From: Enterococcus_G camelliae
GTDB lineage: Bacteria; Bacillota; Bacilli; Lactobacillales; Enterococcaceae
Direction: 5' to 3'
Length of the DNA: 64,000 bases
Assembly (NCBI RefSeq): GCF_042685105.1
Contig: NZ_JBHUMO010000072.1
Span: forward strand, 77,811-141,810
Below are positions 43,524 to 51,005 of the stretch, one piece after another. The position numbers and the translations under genes were made by a program. Numbering within the stretch: the first letter of the stretch is position 1; each line of letters opens with the position of its first letter. The notes beneath the pieces are model-generated. The model was given only the letters and a program-made list of their open reading frames with translations. It searched no databases and was not told where the DNA came from.

Positions 43524-44921
43524 GTGGCTGAAATTACCAAAGAATTTGATACGATTGCAGCAATTTCGACACCGCCTGGCGAAGGAGCAATTAGTATCGT
43601 GCGTCTAAGTGGAGATCAAGCAATTCCGATTGCAACCAAAGTCTTTCAAGCAGGGACTAAGCGACTCATGGATGTGCCAAGTCATACAATTCATTATGGA
43701 CATATTTTTGACCCCAATTCGGAGCAAATTGTGGATGAAGTCATGGTTTCTGTGATGCGAGCACCAAAAACTTTTACGAGAGAAGATGTCGTGGAAATCA
43801 ATTGTCACGGAGGAATTGTCGTTGTCAATCAACTTTTGCAATTACTTTTGCGGCAAGGGGCCCGCTTGGCTGAACCGGGTGAATTTACGAAACGAGCCTT
43901 TTTAAATGGACGTGTGGATTTGTCACAAGCGGAGGCTGTAATGGATCTGATTCGTGCCAAAACAGATAAAGCGATGAATTTAGCTTTGAGTCAATTGGAT
44001 GGAAACTTATCAAATTTGATTCGTACGTTACGGCAGGAAATTTTAGAGACACTGGCTCAAGTAGAGGTCAACATCGATTATCCGGAATACGATGACGTAG
44101 AAGAGTTAACAAGCAAATTGTTAGTAGAAAAAGCGCATCAAGTCCAAAGTCAAATTCAGGCATTGTTACAAACAGCCAAACAAGGGAAAATTTTACGCGA
44201 AGGATTAGATACGGCGATTATCGGACGGCCAAATGTCGGTAAGTCAAGCTTACTGAATCATTTGCTACGCGAAGAGAAAGCAATCGTGACCGATGTCGCT
44301 GGTACGACGCGCGATGTTATTGAAGAATACGTGAATGTGCGAGGAGTCCCGTTGAAATTAGTTGATACTGCGGGAATTCGTGAAACCGAGGACATTGTGG
44401 AACGCATAGGCGTAGAACGGAGCCGAAAAGCATTGGCAAAGGCGGATTTAATTTTACTGGTGCTCAACCAAAATGAACCACTATCTGCCGAGGATCGTCA
44501 ATTGCTTGCAGCGACAGATGCAAGCAAACGAATCATTTTGTTGAATAAAAATGATTTACCCAATGAACTAGATCGCAAGGCATTATTATCTTTCACTGGA
44601 GATTCCCCCGTTTTTGAGGTATCTGTTTTGGAAAATGCAGGTCTTGACAAATTGGAACAGGCAATTGCTGCATTGTTTTTCGGAGGGGAAACGACAGACA
44701 AGGACGCTTCTTATGTATCCAATACTCGTCATATCGCCTTGCTTGAGCATGCCTCTCAAGCGCTCTCTGAAGTGATTGTAGGCATTGAAGCGGGTATGCC
44801 AGTAGATTTAGTCCAAATCGATATGACCCGTTGTTGGGACGATTTAGGTGAAATCGTCGGCGACAGTGTCCAAGATGAATTAATCACACAATTATTTAGT
44901 CAATTTTGTTTAGGAAAATAA
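43524..44921 (+). CDS. mnmE: tRNA modification GTPase MnmE
   Basis: 465-residue GTPase that, with MnmG, makes the 5-carboxymethylaminomethyl group on U34 of certain tRNAs. The N-terminal folate-binding domain starts FDTIAAISTPPGEGAISIVRLSG; the G domain has GRPNVGKSSLLN (about 225), DVAGTTRD and DTAGIRETED; the C-terminal end FCLGK is the conserved FC(I/L)GK motif. The start is GTG eight bases after AAAGGAG; the longer ATG frame would read through the leader hairpin. mnmG follows by 20 bp. Confidence 0.95.
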   Translation: MAEITKEFDTIAAISTPPGEGAISIVRLSGDQAIPIATKVFQAGTKRLMDVPSHTIHYGHIFDPNSEQIVDEVMVSVMRAPKTFTREDVVEINCHGGIVVVNQLLQLLLRQGARLAEPGEFTKRAFLNGRVDLSQAEAVMDLIRAKTDKAMNLALSQLDGNLSNLIRTLRQEILETLAQVEVNIDYPEYDDVEELTSKLLVEKAHQVQSQIQALLQTAKQGKILREGLDTAIIGRPNVGKSSLLNHLLREEKAIVTDVAGTTRDVIEEYVNVRGVPLKLVDTAGIRETEDIVERIGVERSRKALAKADLILLVLNQNEPLSAEDRQLLAATDASKRIILLNKNDLPNELDRKALLSFTGDSPVFEVSVLENAGLDKLEQAIAALFFGGETTDKDASYVSNTRHIALLEHASQALSEVIVGIEAGMPVDLVQIDMTRCWDDLGEIVGDSVQDELITQLFSQFCLGK

Positions 44922-44941
44922 AAAAGAGGAGTAACGAAACG

Positions 44942-46846
44942 ATGCAAGAATATCAAGGAGAAGCATTCGATGTTATCGTTGTAGGTGCGGGACATGCAGG
45001 CTCAGAAGCAGCCCTAGCCGCCAGTCGAATGGGAAACAAAACATTATTATTAACGATTAATTTAGATATGGTTGGCTTTATGCCTTGTAATCCTTCTGTT
45101 GGTGGACCAGCTAAGGGAGTAGTGGTTCGTGAGATTGATGCCTTAGGTGGAGAAATGGGGAACAACATCGATAAAACTTATATTCAAATGCGAATGCTAA
45201 ATACTGGGAAAGGCCCAGCAGTGCGCGCTTTAAGAGCACAAGCGGACAAACATGCCTATTCTTCAGAAATGAAACACACCATTGAAAAAGAACCAAATTT
45301 GACCTTACGTCAAGGCCTTGTTGAACGCTTAATTGTTGAAGATCGTATATGTAAAGGTGTTGTTACTGCAACTGGTGCACGTTATGCAGCAAAAGCAGTA
45401 GTCATTACAGCTGGAACAGCTTTACGTGGTGAAATTATTATTGGAGAATTGAAATATTCTTCTGGTCCAAACAATTCACAACCATCTGTCGGTTTAGCGG
45501 ATCATTTAAAAGAATTGGGTCTAGAAATTGCACGGTTTAAAACAGGAACTCCACCACGTGTCAAGGGGAGCACAATTGATTACAGTGTGACGGAAATCCA
45601 ACCAGGAGACAAAGAACCAAACCATTTTAGTTTTGGGACACCAGACAGTGCATATAAAGTCGATCAAGAACCATGTTGGCTTACGTACACCAATGAAAAA
45701 ACGCATGCTATTATTCATGAGAACCTTTACCGCGCACCAATGTTTACGGGAATTGTGGAAGGTGTAGGTGCAAGGTACTGTCCATCGATTGAAGATAAAA
45801 TTGTCCGCTTTTCAGACAAACCACGCCATCAGCTTTTTTTAGAACCAGAAGGATTAAACACAGAGGAAGTATACGTACAAGGCTTATCGACATCACTACC
45901 TGAAGATGTTCAAGTGGCGATGCTTCGATCGATAGCGGGCTTAGAAGAGGTTGAGATGATGCGTACAGGCTACGCAATTGAATACGATGTTGTTGTGCCC
46001 CATCAATTACGCCCAACCTTAGAAACGAAACCAATCGCCAATCTTTTCACTGCTGGACAAACCAATGGAACAAGTGGGTATGAAGAAGCTGCTGGTCAAG
46101 GGATTATTGCTGGAATCAATGCGGCATTGAAGGTTCAAGGAAAAGAGCCGCTTATATTGAAACGTAGTGATGGCTATATTGGTGTGATGATTGATGATTT
46201 GGTCACAAAAGGAACGAATGAGCCTTATCGTCTATTAACATCCCGCGCTGAATATCGTTTATTATTACGTCATGACAATGCCGACTTACGTTTGACAGAA
46301 ATGGGTCATCGAATTGGCTTAGTAAAAGAAAATCAGTATCAAGCTTTTCTCGAAAAGAAACAACACATTGAAGCTGAACTTAGTCGGCTCCGTTCAGAAC
46401 GAATGAAGCCGACACAGGAAGTACAGGCCCTCTTAAATCAACGAGGATCATCGGAACTGAAAGACGGAATCTTAGCTGCTGACTTACTAAAACGGCCAGA
46501 ATTAACGTATCAAGATGTTGTCCAGTTTTTACCAAGCAATCCAGAATTGAGCAAAAAAGAAATCGAGCAAGTTGAAATTCAATTAAAATATGAAGGCTAC
46601 ATCAACAAAGCGCTAGAAAAAGTTGAAAAATTGAAGCGCATGGAAGCCAAACGAATTCCTGAAAACATCGATTACAGTGTAATTAATGGGTTAGCTACAG
46701 AAGCCAAACAAAAATTACAAAAAATCCAACCTGAAACCCTAGCACAAGCTAGCCGCATTAGCGGTGTCAACCCAGCGGATATGAGTATTTTGATGGTGTA
46801 CATCGAACAAGGAAAAATAGCAAAAGTAACAAAAGTAACGGAGTAA
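44942..46846 (+). CDS. mnmG: tRNA uridine 5-carboxymethylaminomethyl modification enzyme MnmG
   Basis: 634-residue FAD protein, partner of MnmE. The dinucleotide motif is VVGAGHAGSEAALAA (about 13-27); CNPSVGGPAKG, RFKTGTPPRV and the C-terminal DYSVINGLATEAKQKLQK segment that contacts MnmE are present. The start is the ATG of MQEYQGEA, ten bases after AGAGGAG. It is cotranscribed with mnmE and closed by a hairpin. Confidence 0.96.
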   Translation: MQEYQGEAFDVIVVGAGHAGSEAALAASRMGNKTLLLTINLDMVGFMPCNPSVGGPAKGVVVREIDALGGEMGNNIDKTYIQMRMLNTGKGPAVRALRAQADKHAYSSEMKHTIEKEPNLTLRQGLVERLIVEDRICKGVVTATGARYAAKAVVITAGTALRGEIIIGELKYSSGPNNSQPSVGLADHLKELGLEIARFKTGTPPRVKGSTIDYSVTEIQPGDKEPNHFSFGTPDSAYKVDQEPCWLTYTNEKTHAIIHENLYRAPMFTGIVEGVGARYCPSIEDKIVRFSDKPRHQLFLEPEGLNTEEVYVQGLSTSLPEDVQVAMLRSIAGLEEVEMMRTGYAIEYDVVVPHQLRPTLETKPIANLFTAGQTNGTSGYEEAAGQGIIAGINAALKVQGKEPLILKRSDGYIGVMIDDLVTKGTNEPYRLLTSRAEYRLLLRHDNADLRLTEMGHRIGLVKENQYQAFLEKKQHIEAELSRLRSERMKPTQEVQALLNQRGSSELKDGILAADLLKRPELTYQDVVQFLPSNPELSKKEIEQVEIQLKYEGYINKALEKVEKLKRMEAKRIPENIDYSVINGLATEAKQKLQKIQPETLAQASRISGVNPADMSILMVYIEQGKIAKVTKVTE

Positions 46847-46863
46847 AAGCAACAAATAAGTTA

Positions 46864-46903
46864 AGGGATACTTTCATCATGTTTGATGAAGGTATCCCTC
46901 TTT
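46864..46903 (+). terminator. Terminator after mnmG
   Basis: AGGGATAC-T-TTCATCA and TGATGAA-G-GTATCCCT form a long stem with one mismatch, followed by CTTTTCTT. Confidence 0.7.
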
Positions 46904-46929
46904 TCTTGGTCACAATCGATTTTTACTAT

Positions 46930-46945
46930 TGTTTCATGTGGAACA
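46930..46945. other. parS-like site
   Basis: TGTTTCATGTGGAACA; its reverse complement TGTTCCACATGAAACA differs by one base from the B. subtilis parS consensus. It is located between mnmG and the next regulator gene. Confidence 0.65.
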
Positions 46946-47029
46946 ACATCAAAAAAAGTAAAAAATTTTGCAAACAAAATAAAAATTTGTTAGTTTATTT
47001 ATAAACAAATTGAAAAGGTGTTGTTTTAT

Positions 47030-47749
47030 ATGGAAAAAGGACAATTAAAGTTACAAATGTATGAAAATGGGTGGAAGAAGGAAAAAGAAACGTTATGTTG
47101 CTTGTATTGTGAACAAAAATTTACGCTGGGCGAGATTTATTCAATGGATGAAAAATTAGTAACAGCCGAAAAAGCGATACAAAACCATCTTGAAAAAGAA
47201 CACGCTGGTGCATTAGCTGCGTTACTCAGTCAATCAAAAGAGCAACTAGGAATTACCCAAACACAAAAAGAAATTCTTATTCTTTTTGCACAAAAATTGA
47301 GTGACACCGTTATTGCTCAAAGGCTGGAAATATCTACTTCAGCTGTGCGTAATCAACGCTTTAAGCTGAAGGAAAAAGAAAGGCAAGCCTATCAATTTTT
47401 AGGTGCAATGAGTCTTTTGGATGAGGGAGAGGAATGGCAGATGCATTCTGGCGCAAAAATGATTGATGAACGCTATCAAATAAGTAAAGAAGAAAGAGAG
47501 CACGTTATTGCAACTTATTTTGATAATCAGGGGCGTATCAAACAGTTCCCAAGTAAGGAAAAACGAAAGATTATTATGTTGAGTAAAATCAGCGATTGCT
47601 TTGATTTCAAAAAAAATTATTCCGAACGAGCAGTAAATGAGTTATTACAAACAATGGTGGAAGACTATGTTACCATACGCAGGTATCTGATTGAATATGG
47701 TTTTTTTAAACGTACCAAGGATGGAAGTAGCTATTGGAGACAAGGGTAA
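47030..47749 (+). CDS. DUF2087-type transcriptional regulator with zinc-finger-like N-terminus
   Basis: 239-residue predicted regulator. The N-terminus has CCLYCEQKF and, about 30 residues later, HLEKEH, spacing that could bind zinc. Residues ~80-125 look like a LuxR-type helix-turn-helix (TQTQKEILILFAQKLSDTVI, then LEISTSAVRNQRFKLKEK). The C-terminal ~75 residues (IKQFPSKEKRKIIMLSKISD to the end, YWRQG) are a DUF2087 winged-helix domain. The ATG is 12 bases after AAAGG; an in-frame TTG and GTG just upstream are alternatives. A dyad AATTTGTT/AACAAATT (46984-47011) covers its promoter region and may be its own operator. Confidence 0.75.
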   Translation: MEKGQLKLQMYENGWKKEKETLCCLYCEQKFTLGEIYSMDEKLVTAEKAIQNHLEKEHAGALAALLSQSKEQLGITQTQKEILILFAQKLSDTVIAQRLEISTSAVRNQRFKLKEKERQAYQFLGAMSLLDEGEEWQMHSGAKMIDERYQISKEEREHVIATYFDNQGRIKQFPSKEKRKIIMLSKISDCFDFKKNYSERAVNELLQTMVEDYVTIRRYLIEYGFFKRTKDGSSYWRQG

Positions 47750-47888
47750 TCCAATCTGAGAAAAAAATTCTGCTAGCAGGGTTCGGGAAAAAATGAATAG
47801 TGAACATCGCTCTTACACAATATTTTGTAGCAAGGAATTCATAAGCTAGCTTTTTAGTAAGGTTTGCGCTAAAAAAGTTGTTAGAAAA

Positions 47889-48515
47889 CTAGATGCCTTT
47901 TCGATAAAGAAAATAGGAATAACCAATAGGTATGATGATAGCAACTAGTATCGGAATCAGGATAAAAGATGTGGCAAAAAACGCCATAAAGAAACTACAT
48001 ATACCACAAATAAGGAAAACTTTACCGGCAAAACGATGCGTCAATTCCCAATTCTTTTCACTATGGAGGGTCCAAGGAACGCGGATGCCAATGGTAGTGT
48101 TTTGTTTTGTATAAGGCAGGATAAAGCCTATTGCAAAAAGGATAAGTGCGACAAAAATCGCAGGAAAATAACGGAAAGCAGCAATATCGACACCTAAAGC
48201 ATAACCATAAATACTTAACATGCTGATGGAGCCGATAATTGGGACTAGCCAATAGATGTAGCGAATAATCGCTTGGTTACGCTTATTTTGAGGATCGTTT
48301 TCGATGAAAAAAACGACAATCACTTGGATTAGCATAAAAATCAAGGGAAGACCCAGAATCGTGAATAATTTAGAACTCCAACCATTTGGGAGCCAATTAT
48401 TTGAAAAATGAGTAGCCATTTGACTAGGTAGTTGCTGCCAGAAGCAAAAGCCAAATAAGGAAAAAAGTAGTAAGGGTAGACAAGAACGTAAAAGCTTTTT
48501 GTATTTTTTAGACAT
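47889..48515 (-). CDS. SdpI/DUF1648 family membrane protein
   Basis: 208-residue membrane protein with about six hydrophobic segments. The SdpI family signature is clear: TIGIRVPWTLHSEKNWELTH followed by RFAGKVF (about 142-168), plus an N-terminal DUF1648-like LPSQMATHFSNNWLPNGWSS. In B. subtilis SdpI gives immunity to the SdpC toxin and signals its presence; no sdpC-like or sdpR-like gene is visible here, so this may be an orphan immunity or signalling protein. AAAGGAGG is well placed before the ATG. Confidence 0.85.
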   Translation of the reverse strand: MSKKYKKLLRSCLPLLLFSLFGFCFWQQLPSQMATHFSNNWLPNGWSSKLFTILGLPLIFMLIQVIVVFFIENDPQNKRNQAIIRYIYWLVPIIGSISMLSIYGYALGVDIAAFRYFPAIFVALILFAIGFILPYTKQNTTIGIRVPWTLHSEKNWELTHRFAGKVFLICGICSFFMAFFATSFILIPILVAIIIPIGYSYFLYRKGI

Positions 48516-48554
48516 AAAGCAAGACCTCCTTTTGTTTTCAATAAAGCTGTAGTT

Positions 48555-48583
48555 ATCATAAGACGGATAGAAGAAAGAAGCAA
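48555..48583 (-). promoter_or_regulatory. Promoter of the SdpI-like gene
   Basis: The minus strand has TTGCTT (48578-48583), a 17-bp spacer and TATGAT (48555-48560). It begins 25 bp past the terminator of small RNA copy 1. Confidence 0.6.
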
Positions 48584-48607
48584 CTCCCTATTGTTGGTTT
48601 TGAAAAC

Positions 48608-48681
48608 AAAAAAAACTCACTAGTTGGGGACTAGCGAGTCAGGGAGAAAGAAATGAAAAAAAGTTTGGTTTGTTTGGGTAT
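48608..48681 (-). ncRNA. Candidate small RNA, repeat copy 1
   Basis: About 74 nt predicted from the -10 hexamer at 48688-48693 to the T run at 48608. The 3' end is an intrinsic terminator: ACTCGCTAGT-CCCCA-ACTAGTGAGT followed by seven more Ts. The 5' part is the segment conserved in all three copies (CATACCCAAACAAACCAAAC, then CATTTCTTTCTCCCT). The latter (48641-48655) is the exact complement of AGGGAGAAAGAAATG, that is, of a ribosome site plus start codon. It is divergent from the DUF6176-like gene. Confidence 0.7.
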
Positions 48682-48687
48682 GAATGA

Positions 48688-48720
48688 AGGATAAAGTGTA
48701 AAACTTAAAGGAACCATAAA
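48688..48720 (-). promoter_or_regulatory. CiaR-box-like promoter of small RNA copy 1
   Basis: The minus strand reads TTTATG-GTTCC-TTTAAG (48704-48720), then exactly 10 bp, then TATCCT (48688-48693). The direct repeat replaces a -35, as in promoters activated by CiaR/OmpR-type response regulators. Confidence 0.6.
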
Positions 48721-48751
48721 AAAATATAGAAATACTAAGGAAGTTCTAAAG

Positions 48752-49096
48752 GTGAAGGTTGAATTAACGAAATTTAAAGTACAAAAAGGGAAATCAAAAA
48801 TAGTTGATGAGTGGCTGTTATTTTTGAATGAAAATATGAAAGAGACGCTGGTTACCTTAGAACAAGAAAAAATGTATATTGAAACAATTTTTAGAGAAGT
48901 AAATCAAGGAGAGGAGTATCTCTACTGGTATTCAGTACAAGGAGAAGGGGGTCAAGAAGTTGAAGAATCGGAGAACTGGATTGATAAGAAACATTTGGCT
49001 TATTGGGAAGAATGCATAGATAAAACATTCACGCCTATTGATTTAGAAATGCAAGTGTCTATGATTCCTGATCATATAAAAAAGAACATGATTTAA
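48752..49096 (+). CDS. DUF6176-like small protein
   Basis: 114-residue acidic protein that looks like the DUF6176 family: MKVELTKFKVQKGKSKIVDE at the start, KMYIETIFREVNQGEEYLYW in the middle and HLAYWEECIDKTFTPIDLEM further on. No catalytic motif or membrane segment is seen; the family has no known function and may have a ferredoxin-like monooxygenase fold. The start is GTG, eight bases after AAGGAA. Its upstream gap is shared with the divergent small RNA copy 1, so the same regulator could affect both. Confidence 0.75.
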   Translation: MKVELTKFKVQKGKSKIVDEWLLFLNENMKETLVTLEQEKMYIETIFREVNQGEEYLYWYSVQGEGGQEVEESENWIDKKHLAYWEECIDKTFTPIDLEMQVSMIPDHIKKNMI

Positions 49097-49177
49097 TTGG
49101 AAAACCATGGAGCTACGCTATGTATGGCTGATCATTATTGAATGTTGTTACAGCATCCATGAATTTATTTGACTGCA

Positions 49178-49251
49178 TAAAAGAACCCGCTAGTGGGGGC
49201 TAGCGGGTTAGGGAGAAAAGAAATGAAAAAAGATTAAGTTTGTTTGGGTAT
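49178..49251 (-). ncRNA. Candidate small RNA, repeat copy 2
   Basis: Second copy of the element. Terminator AACCCGCTAG-(6 nt)-CTAGCGGGTT followed by CTTTTA; conserved 5' part (CATACCCAAACAAAC, then CATTTCTTTTCTCCCT at 49210-49225). Compared with copy 1 it has a one-base insertion in the anti-ribosome-site stretch and a changed AAACTTAATC block. Predicted length is about 74 nt from the TATACT at 49258-49263. Confidence 0.65.
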
Positions 49252-49257
49252 GAATAA

Positions 49258-49290
49258 AGTATAGGGAAAAAAGATTAAAGGAGTACTAAG
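49258..49290 (-). promoter_or_regulatory. CiaR-box-like promoter of small RNA copy 2
   Basis: The minus strand reads CTTAGT-ACTCC-TTTAAT (49274-49290), then exactly 10 bp, then TATACT (49258-49263). The distal half is degenerate but the proximal half, the N5 spacer and the 10-bp distance are kept. Confidence 0.5.
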
Positions 49291-49351
49291 AAAGTTTGAA
49301 GAGTTTTTGAATTTGTGTAAAAAAACCATGAAGATAGAGCCAAATAAAACG

Positions 49352-49834
49352 TTATACTTCTTTTAGATGGGAAAAATAGTTTAAAAAAGCTGGTTCTTGA
49401 TTTATCAAATGGCTCACTGTTGGAGAAGGATTATGGATGAAATCGTTTAAAATAGCAGGACGCAGTTGTGTCACTTGTTCTTTTGCTAACCATTCGGAAG
49501 TACAGCCAAGTTCACTTTTTGGTTGTCGATTGGTTGGATCCACTAAGTTCAATTCATAGACAAATAACAATTGATGATAGGCTTGATTATGAACAACGAA
49601 ATGATTCTCAATAGTACCTATCAATTTTGAAACGGTTACAACTAGGGATGTTTCTTCGAAAAACTCACGTATAACAGCATCGATAGTAGTTTCCCCAATT
49701 TGAACAGCACCACCATGTAAGGTTTGTGTACCATCTTTTTCAGTAGAAACAAGATATTTTCCTTGGTTATATAACAAACCGCAGGAACGAATATCAAATT
49801 GCACATGATCAATAGTGGTTCGAATATCTTGCAT
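49352..49834 (-). CDS. Nudix hydrolase
   Basis: 160-residue Nudix protein. The Nudix box is complete: GAVQIGETTIDAVIREFFEE followed by T-S-L (about residues 42-64, G-x5-E-x7-R-E-x2-E-E). The family splits nucleoside diphosphates linked to another group; the IRSCGLLYNQGKYLV start resembles MutT/ADP-ribose pyrophosphatase-like housekeeping forms, but the substrate is open. AAGGAAGGGG lies upstream of the ATG. Its promoter abuts a parS-like site, and small RNA copies 2 and 3 lie on either side. Confidence 0.88.
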   Translation of the reverse strand: MQDIRTTIDHVQFDIRSCGLLYNQGKYLVSTEKDGTQTLHGGAVQIGETTIDAVIREFFEETSLVVTVSKLIGTIENHFVVHNQAYHQLLFVYELNLVDPTNRQPKSELGCTSEWLAKEQVTQLRPAILNDFIHNPSPTVSHLINQEPAFLNYFSHLKEV

Positions 49835-49861
49835 AATAAAGGCCCCTTCCTTGAAAAATTA

Positions 49862-49889
49862 ATTATATCCTAACAATGAAAAAAGTAAA
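49862..49889 (-). promoter_or_regulatory. Promoter of the Nudix gene
   Basis: The minus strand has TTTACT (49884-49889), a 16-bp spacer and TATAAT (49862-49867). The parS-like site starts at the very next base upstream. Confidence 0.65.
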
Positions 49890-49905
49890 TGTTTCACATG
49901 AAACA
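49890..49905. other. parS-like site
   Basis: TGTTTCACATGAAACA, identical to the site at 29127 and one base from the perfect palindrome. It lies directly upstream of the -35 of the Nudix gene promoter. Confidence 0.75.
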
Positions 49906-49931
49906 AATTGTTCAGGACTAGAGTAGAGTTT

Positions 49932-50156
49932 ATGAAGAAAATGAGAGAAGTAACGTGCAGATGGAAAGGTATGCTAACAACTGCAAAACTATCATCATAT
50001 ATCGATAATAATGAAGAGATAGAGGAATAATCATCCGTTATTGCAACAGCTAAGTGGGAGAAAAATCTTGAATATGTTCTTGTATTGCTTGTTGCGAGTG
50101 AACAGGTAATTGACATAGCTCAGCAAGAATTGAGTGAGAGAAAAAAGACCCGCTAG
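49932..50156 (+). pseudogene. Possible decayed coding sequence
   Basis: In one plus-strand frame an ATG opens 32 codons (MKKMREVTCRWKGMLTTAKL and on to EEIEE), then a TAA at 50028, then 41 further open codons (SSVIATAKWEKNLEYVLVLL, then VASEQVIDIAQQELSE) that end in the terminator arm of small RNA copy 3. The amino acid make-up looks protein-like on both sides of the stop, which suggests a disrupted small gene. I do not recognise the family, and no ribosome site is convincing. The opposite-strand ORF here looks less likely. Confidence 0.25.
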
Positions 50157-50213
50157 TTGGGAGCTAGCGGGTCAAGGAGAAAGAATGAAAAAAAGTTTGG
50201 TTTGTTTGGGGAT
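50141..50213 (-). ncRNA. Candidate small RNA, repeat copy 3
   Basis: Third copy. Terminator GACCCGCTAG-(7 nt)-CTAGCGGGTC followed by six Ts (50141-50146). Conserved part: CATCCCCAAACAAACCAAAC, then CATTCTTTCTCCTT (50174-50187). Predicted length is about 73 nt from the TATCCT at 50220-50225. It is the copy with the best direct repeat. Confidence 0.7.
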
Positions 50214-50219
50214 GAATAA

Positions 50220-50252
50220 AGGATAGAATAAGAATATTAAACGGACCTTAAA
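50220..50252 (-). promoter_or_regulatory. CiaR-box-like promoter of small RNA copy 3
   Basis: The minus strand reads TTTAAG-GTCCG-TTTAAT (50236-50252), then exactly 10 bp, then TATCCT (50220-50225). It is one base off the CiaR consensus TTTAAG-N5-TTTAAG. Confidence 0.65.
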
Positions 50253-50374
50253 TAAACCGTAGAAAAAGCAGTTCGCTTCAATGCATATCTTAGGCACAAA
50301 AGAAAAAAAGTCTAAATCGATTTACTGAAAGCTTGCATGTAAATTTGGTTAGCTAGTTCATATGAAAAGAAGCC

Positions 50375-50782
50375 TTAAAATTCTCGATAGAAAGCGACTG
50401 CCTCCCCCTTATCACAGGAAGAAAAGCCCATTTTTTGGTAGAAATGGCGAGTGTCAGGTGCTTCTTCGGTCAACAATACTTTTTGGCGAACCTCTGGATA
50501 ACAGGCTAACATTGTTTTCATCAACTGAGTGCCAATTCCTTGATTTTGGTAGCTTGGTAAAACTAAGATGTCCTGAATGTATAAAATGGTTACACCGTCG
50601 CCAACAGCTCGTATCAGTCCAACTAGTTCTTGATCATTCCACGCTGTGATGACTTCAAGCGATTGAGCGATAGCTGTAAGTAATTGTTCTGGTTGGCGAG
50701 TGTAAGCAGACCATCCTACCTGTGTATAAAGGGCTAGTACATTGGACTCGGCAATGGTCTTTATTTGTTGATAAGTGATCAT
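50375..50782 (-). CDS. GNAT family N-acetyltransferase
   Basis: 135-residue acetyltransferase with YTRQPEQLLTAIAQSLEVIT, the DILVLPSYQNQGIGTQLMKT acetyl-CoA loop (Q-x2-G-I-G, about residues 70-90) and HFYQKMGFSSCDKG near the C-terminus. It resembles the small YjgM/PhnO-like GNATs; the substrate is unknown. The start is the ATG of MITYQQIK, eight bases after GGGAGG; the longer frame lacks a site. It is the last gene of the accessory stretch on the minus strand. Confidence 0.85.
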   Translation of the reverse strand: MITYQQIKTIAESNVLALYTQVGWSAYTRQPEQLLTAIAQSLEVITAWNDQELVGLIRAVGDGVTILYIQDILVLPSYQNQGIGTQLMKTMLACYPEVRQKVLLTEEAPDTRHFYQKMGFSSCDKGEAVAFYREF

Positions 50783-51005
50783 AAAAAAAACCTCCCCATA
50801 AATTGTGGATAACTTTTTCAAAAAAAGTATAGTGGTATTCATTCACTGTATCATTATACAAAAAAACATTCAAATCGATAGTGAATAATTATTCATCATG
50901 AAATAATTTTACCATATTAGTATTTTTAAACAAATTAGGAAAAATAAGAAAATGTTTTGACAAATCACTCGTTTTTTTCGTTTATAGTTGTAGAGGAGGG
51001 AGAAA

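Noticed and set aside
48653..48694. Short plus-strand peptide MKKSLVCLGMNEG with a good ribosome site inside repeat copy 1
   Set aside because: Copy 2 reads MKKD and stops, so the frame is not conserved; the ribosome-site look arises because the minus-strand RNA carries its complement.
49859..50116. 85-codon minus-strand ORF upstream of the Nudix gene
   Set aside because: It has no ribosome site, contains the parS-like site and the Nudix promoter, and has an unusual composition.
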